This document shows positions 22,484 to 23,817 of a stretch of 23,817 nt of DNA, piece after piece. Source of the DNA: a virus; IMG/VR virus record IMGVR_UViG_3300017757_000162, positions 1 through 23,817 of that record; one strand, 5' to 3'. Every line of letters starts with the position of its first letter. Positions within the stretch are counted from its first letter, which is position 1. Below the pieces are notes generated by a model that saw only the letters and a list, made by a program, of their open reading frames with translations, had not been told where the DNA came from and ran no database searches. The translations under genes and the position numbers were made by a program.

Positions 22484-23569
22484 TTAGGCAACAGTGCCGC
22501 CAAACGGTGAGTTAACGACCAATTCCACAGCAGGAATTAGGCGAGGATCACTAAAGGCAAGACCCCAATTGGAAGGTGTTGCCAGTGCGGTATCAGATGG
22601 GTTGTCTGAAGAAGCCGACCAAGTCGTTCCGAGGACGTGATAAGTGCCGGAGTACCGAACGCTCATCAGGTTCTGGAATGAGAGCATGTTGTAATCCGTG
22701 AAGACTTGCAAGGGGTATTGACTACCGGTCTGAACTGAGCCTGAGCCCATCAGATAGCAGACAAACTGTTCTTGCTCGCCAGATGTGCCACGGATTGGGC
22801 AACTATCGTCCTTAATGACATTTAGGCCCATAAACGTGCCAACTTGTGGCTCAGTTAGGCCAACGCCACCGCCACCTAGCACCACGCTGTTGCCAGCACC
22901 TGCAGCGTTAGCACTGAAGGTCAACGCCCCAACAACTTCGAGCGCAGCAGCGACACTTGGGTGGACAACCAAGGTGTCCAGGCTGCCAGCACGCTCGCTC
23001 AACAGATACTTGGCACGCGTAACAGTGTTCGCGCTTAGGAAATTGGCATCACCTGCACTAGAAGCAACCGAAACATCGAGGCTATTGGTGGCCGCCAACG
23101 GACCGGCGGGACCAAGCAAGCCTGTCAGTTGTGAGATCAGCTTGGTTGTGTTCTGCACGTTGACGGCGTCAGCCATCTGATTGCGAACATGAGCCAACGC
23201 GTCTTCACCGGTTTGAAATGCGCTGAGATCATCAGCGGCATAAGAGAAGGCACGATTACAGAGGGTGGCGTACTGAGTAGACGCTTCGACCTTGGCAGGA
23301 ACTAGCGCACCGTTAGTGCCCCAAGTGTTGTTGGATTCAACAACGGTGGCTACTGGTGCAATCGGATCGAAAAACGGAACCTCAACACGCGTGCCGCTTG
23401 TGTTGTTCAGAACCGCGTTGGTCTGAATAACACCAGATTTGATGAACGCACTTTGCTTAAAAATGGCTTCAGCCAAATAACGAGCGAAAGGCGCAGACGT
23501 GGCCAGGCGAGTCAGTGAACCGATGTCACCGGTAAAAGTTCCGCCATAGTTGCCGGGATAACCAGCCAT
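22484..23569 (-). CDS. Major capsid protein (HK97-fold)
   Basis: A 361-residue protein with a major-capsid layout: FARYLAEAIFKQSAFIKSGVI (28-48), VEVPFFDPI (62-70), a helix AHVRNQMADAVNVQNTTKLISQL (125-147), a segment LDTLVVHPSVAAALEVV (about 198-214) and a final part MLSFQNLMSVRYSGTYHVLGTTW. The VVHPSVAAAL and GLNVIKDD motifs are usual for HK97-fold capsids that form the P-domain and A-domain. AGGT eight bases before the ATG is a good ribosome binding site. There is no N-terminal delta domain visible, so scaffolding is probably a separate protein to the right. It is followed by a palindrome and a strong terminator, consistent with high expression. Confidence 0.88.
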   Translation of the reverse strand: MAGYPGNYGGTFTGDIGSLTRLATSAPFARYLAEAIFKQSAFIKSGVIQTNAVLNNTSGTRVEVPFFDPIAPVATVVESNNTWGTNGALVPAKVEASTQYATLCNRAFSYAADDLSAFQTGEDALAHVRNQMADAVNVQNTTKLISQLTGLLGPAGPLAATNSLDVSVASSAGDANFLSANTVTRAKYLLSERAGSLDTLVVHPSVAAALEVVGALTFSANAAGAGNSVVLGGGGVGLTEPQVGTFMGLNVIKDDSCPIRGTSGEQEQFVCYLMGSGSVQTGSQYPLQVFTDYNMLSFQNLMSVRYSGTYHVLGTTWSASSDNPSDTALATPSNWGLAFSDPRLIPAVELVVNSPFGGTVA

Positions 23570-23610
23570 GTTTTTTACCTAAAAAAATGTACGAGTTCGC
23601 ACCACAGGTG

Positions 23611-23817
23611 CTAACCGCCTGCCTGTTGCTTCAGACGAACCGCTAGATCAGGGTCGCTGTGCTCTAGCTCGACGATTTTTGTGAGGTTGCCCGATAGATA
23701 CGGGTTCTCACTCCCAGCCGCTGAGGTGGGTGAAGATCCAACAGCAGACATTCCACGAGCGCCGCTAGCTCGGAAGTGATAATCCCAACCGCTATTTTCT
23801 GATTTCATGCCAGAGAC
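23611..23817 (-). CDS. C-terminal part of a small protein upstream of the capsid gene (partial)
   Basis: The frame is open to the window edge. An internal ATG at 23808 gives 65 residues, but three codons (V S G) precede it in frame and no ribosome binding site is seen, so the gene may begin outside. The C-terminus reads ENPYLSGNLTKIVELEHSDPDLAVRLKQQAGG. A pattern NP-x(n)-NLT...DP-x-LA-x-x-LK at the end of short proteins just before capsid genes is familiar from other phages, whose function is not settled; a scaffold or head-decoration partner is possible. It precedes the capsid gene by 41 bp. Confidence 0.6.
   Translation of the reverse strand, partial: VSGMKSENSGWDYHFRASGARGMSAVGSSPTSAAGSENPYLSGNLTKIVELEHSDPDLAVRLKQQAGG

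Noticed and set aside
1-23817. CRISPR array, tRNA, integrase, insertion sequence
   Set aside because: No repeat-spacer pattern, cloverleaf, recombinase motif or transposase-like frame was found; the only tandem repeat (71-100) has 10-bp units without spacers.
1-23817. Use of the cyanobacterial HIP1 octamer GCGATCGC to assign the host
   Set aside because: I saw only partial matches, and absence does not exclude a cyanobacterial host because many phages and marine strains lack it.

Overview
The window is part of a tailed double-stranded DNA phage (or prophage) genome with a long, non-contractile tail. This rests on a canonical siphovirus late-gene order on the minus strand: major capsid protein, head-tail adaptor, head closure, gp10/gpZ-like neck protein, tail terminator, major tail (tube) protein, two overlapping tail-assembly chaperone frames, a 925-residue tape measure, then tail-tip proteins (gpL-, gpK- and gpJ-like) and fibres. 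No sheath or baseplate wedge gene is seen. The fibre architecture resembles what I remember from cyanobacterial and other marine or freshwater phages, so a cyanophage is my best guess. No photosynthesis gene, tRNA or integrase is present to prove the host.

Layout from left to right. Positions 1-228 are non-coding, with a triple 10-bp tandem repeat and a possible decayed gene. Positions 253-1222 (plus strand) hold a small zinc-ribbon/helix-turn-helix protein and a GH24-type endolysin. A bidirectional terminator (about 1221-1250) separates them from the minus-strand late block. Read in its own direction (right to left), that block runs: an incomplete small gene at the right edge, the capsid protein with a strong terminator, a 45-residue gene, adaptor, head closure, neck protein, and a tail terminator with an extra C-terminal module. 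Next come a 79-residue stand-alone copy of that module, two fibre-like proteins, the tail tube protein with a terminator, chaperones with a terminator, the tape measure, gpL-, gpK- and gpJ-like proteins, a small tip protein, two further tube-like proteins, three fibre proteins and one small protein of unknown function.

Three things stand out. First, six proteins share fibre-type repeats and a C-terminal Trp-containing module. Four of them are encoded between the neck genes and the tube gene, one fused to the tail terminator, which suggests neck or collar fibres. Second, a short palindromic element (GCCTANGCAGGC) recurs in four gene junctions. Third, strong intrinsic terminators follow the capsid, tube and chaperone genes, which could grade the output of one long operon, and the chaperone pair shows a possible +1 frameshift instead of the usual -1.

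All family assignments come from reading motifs by eye; no database search was run.
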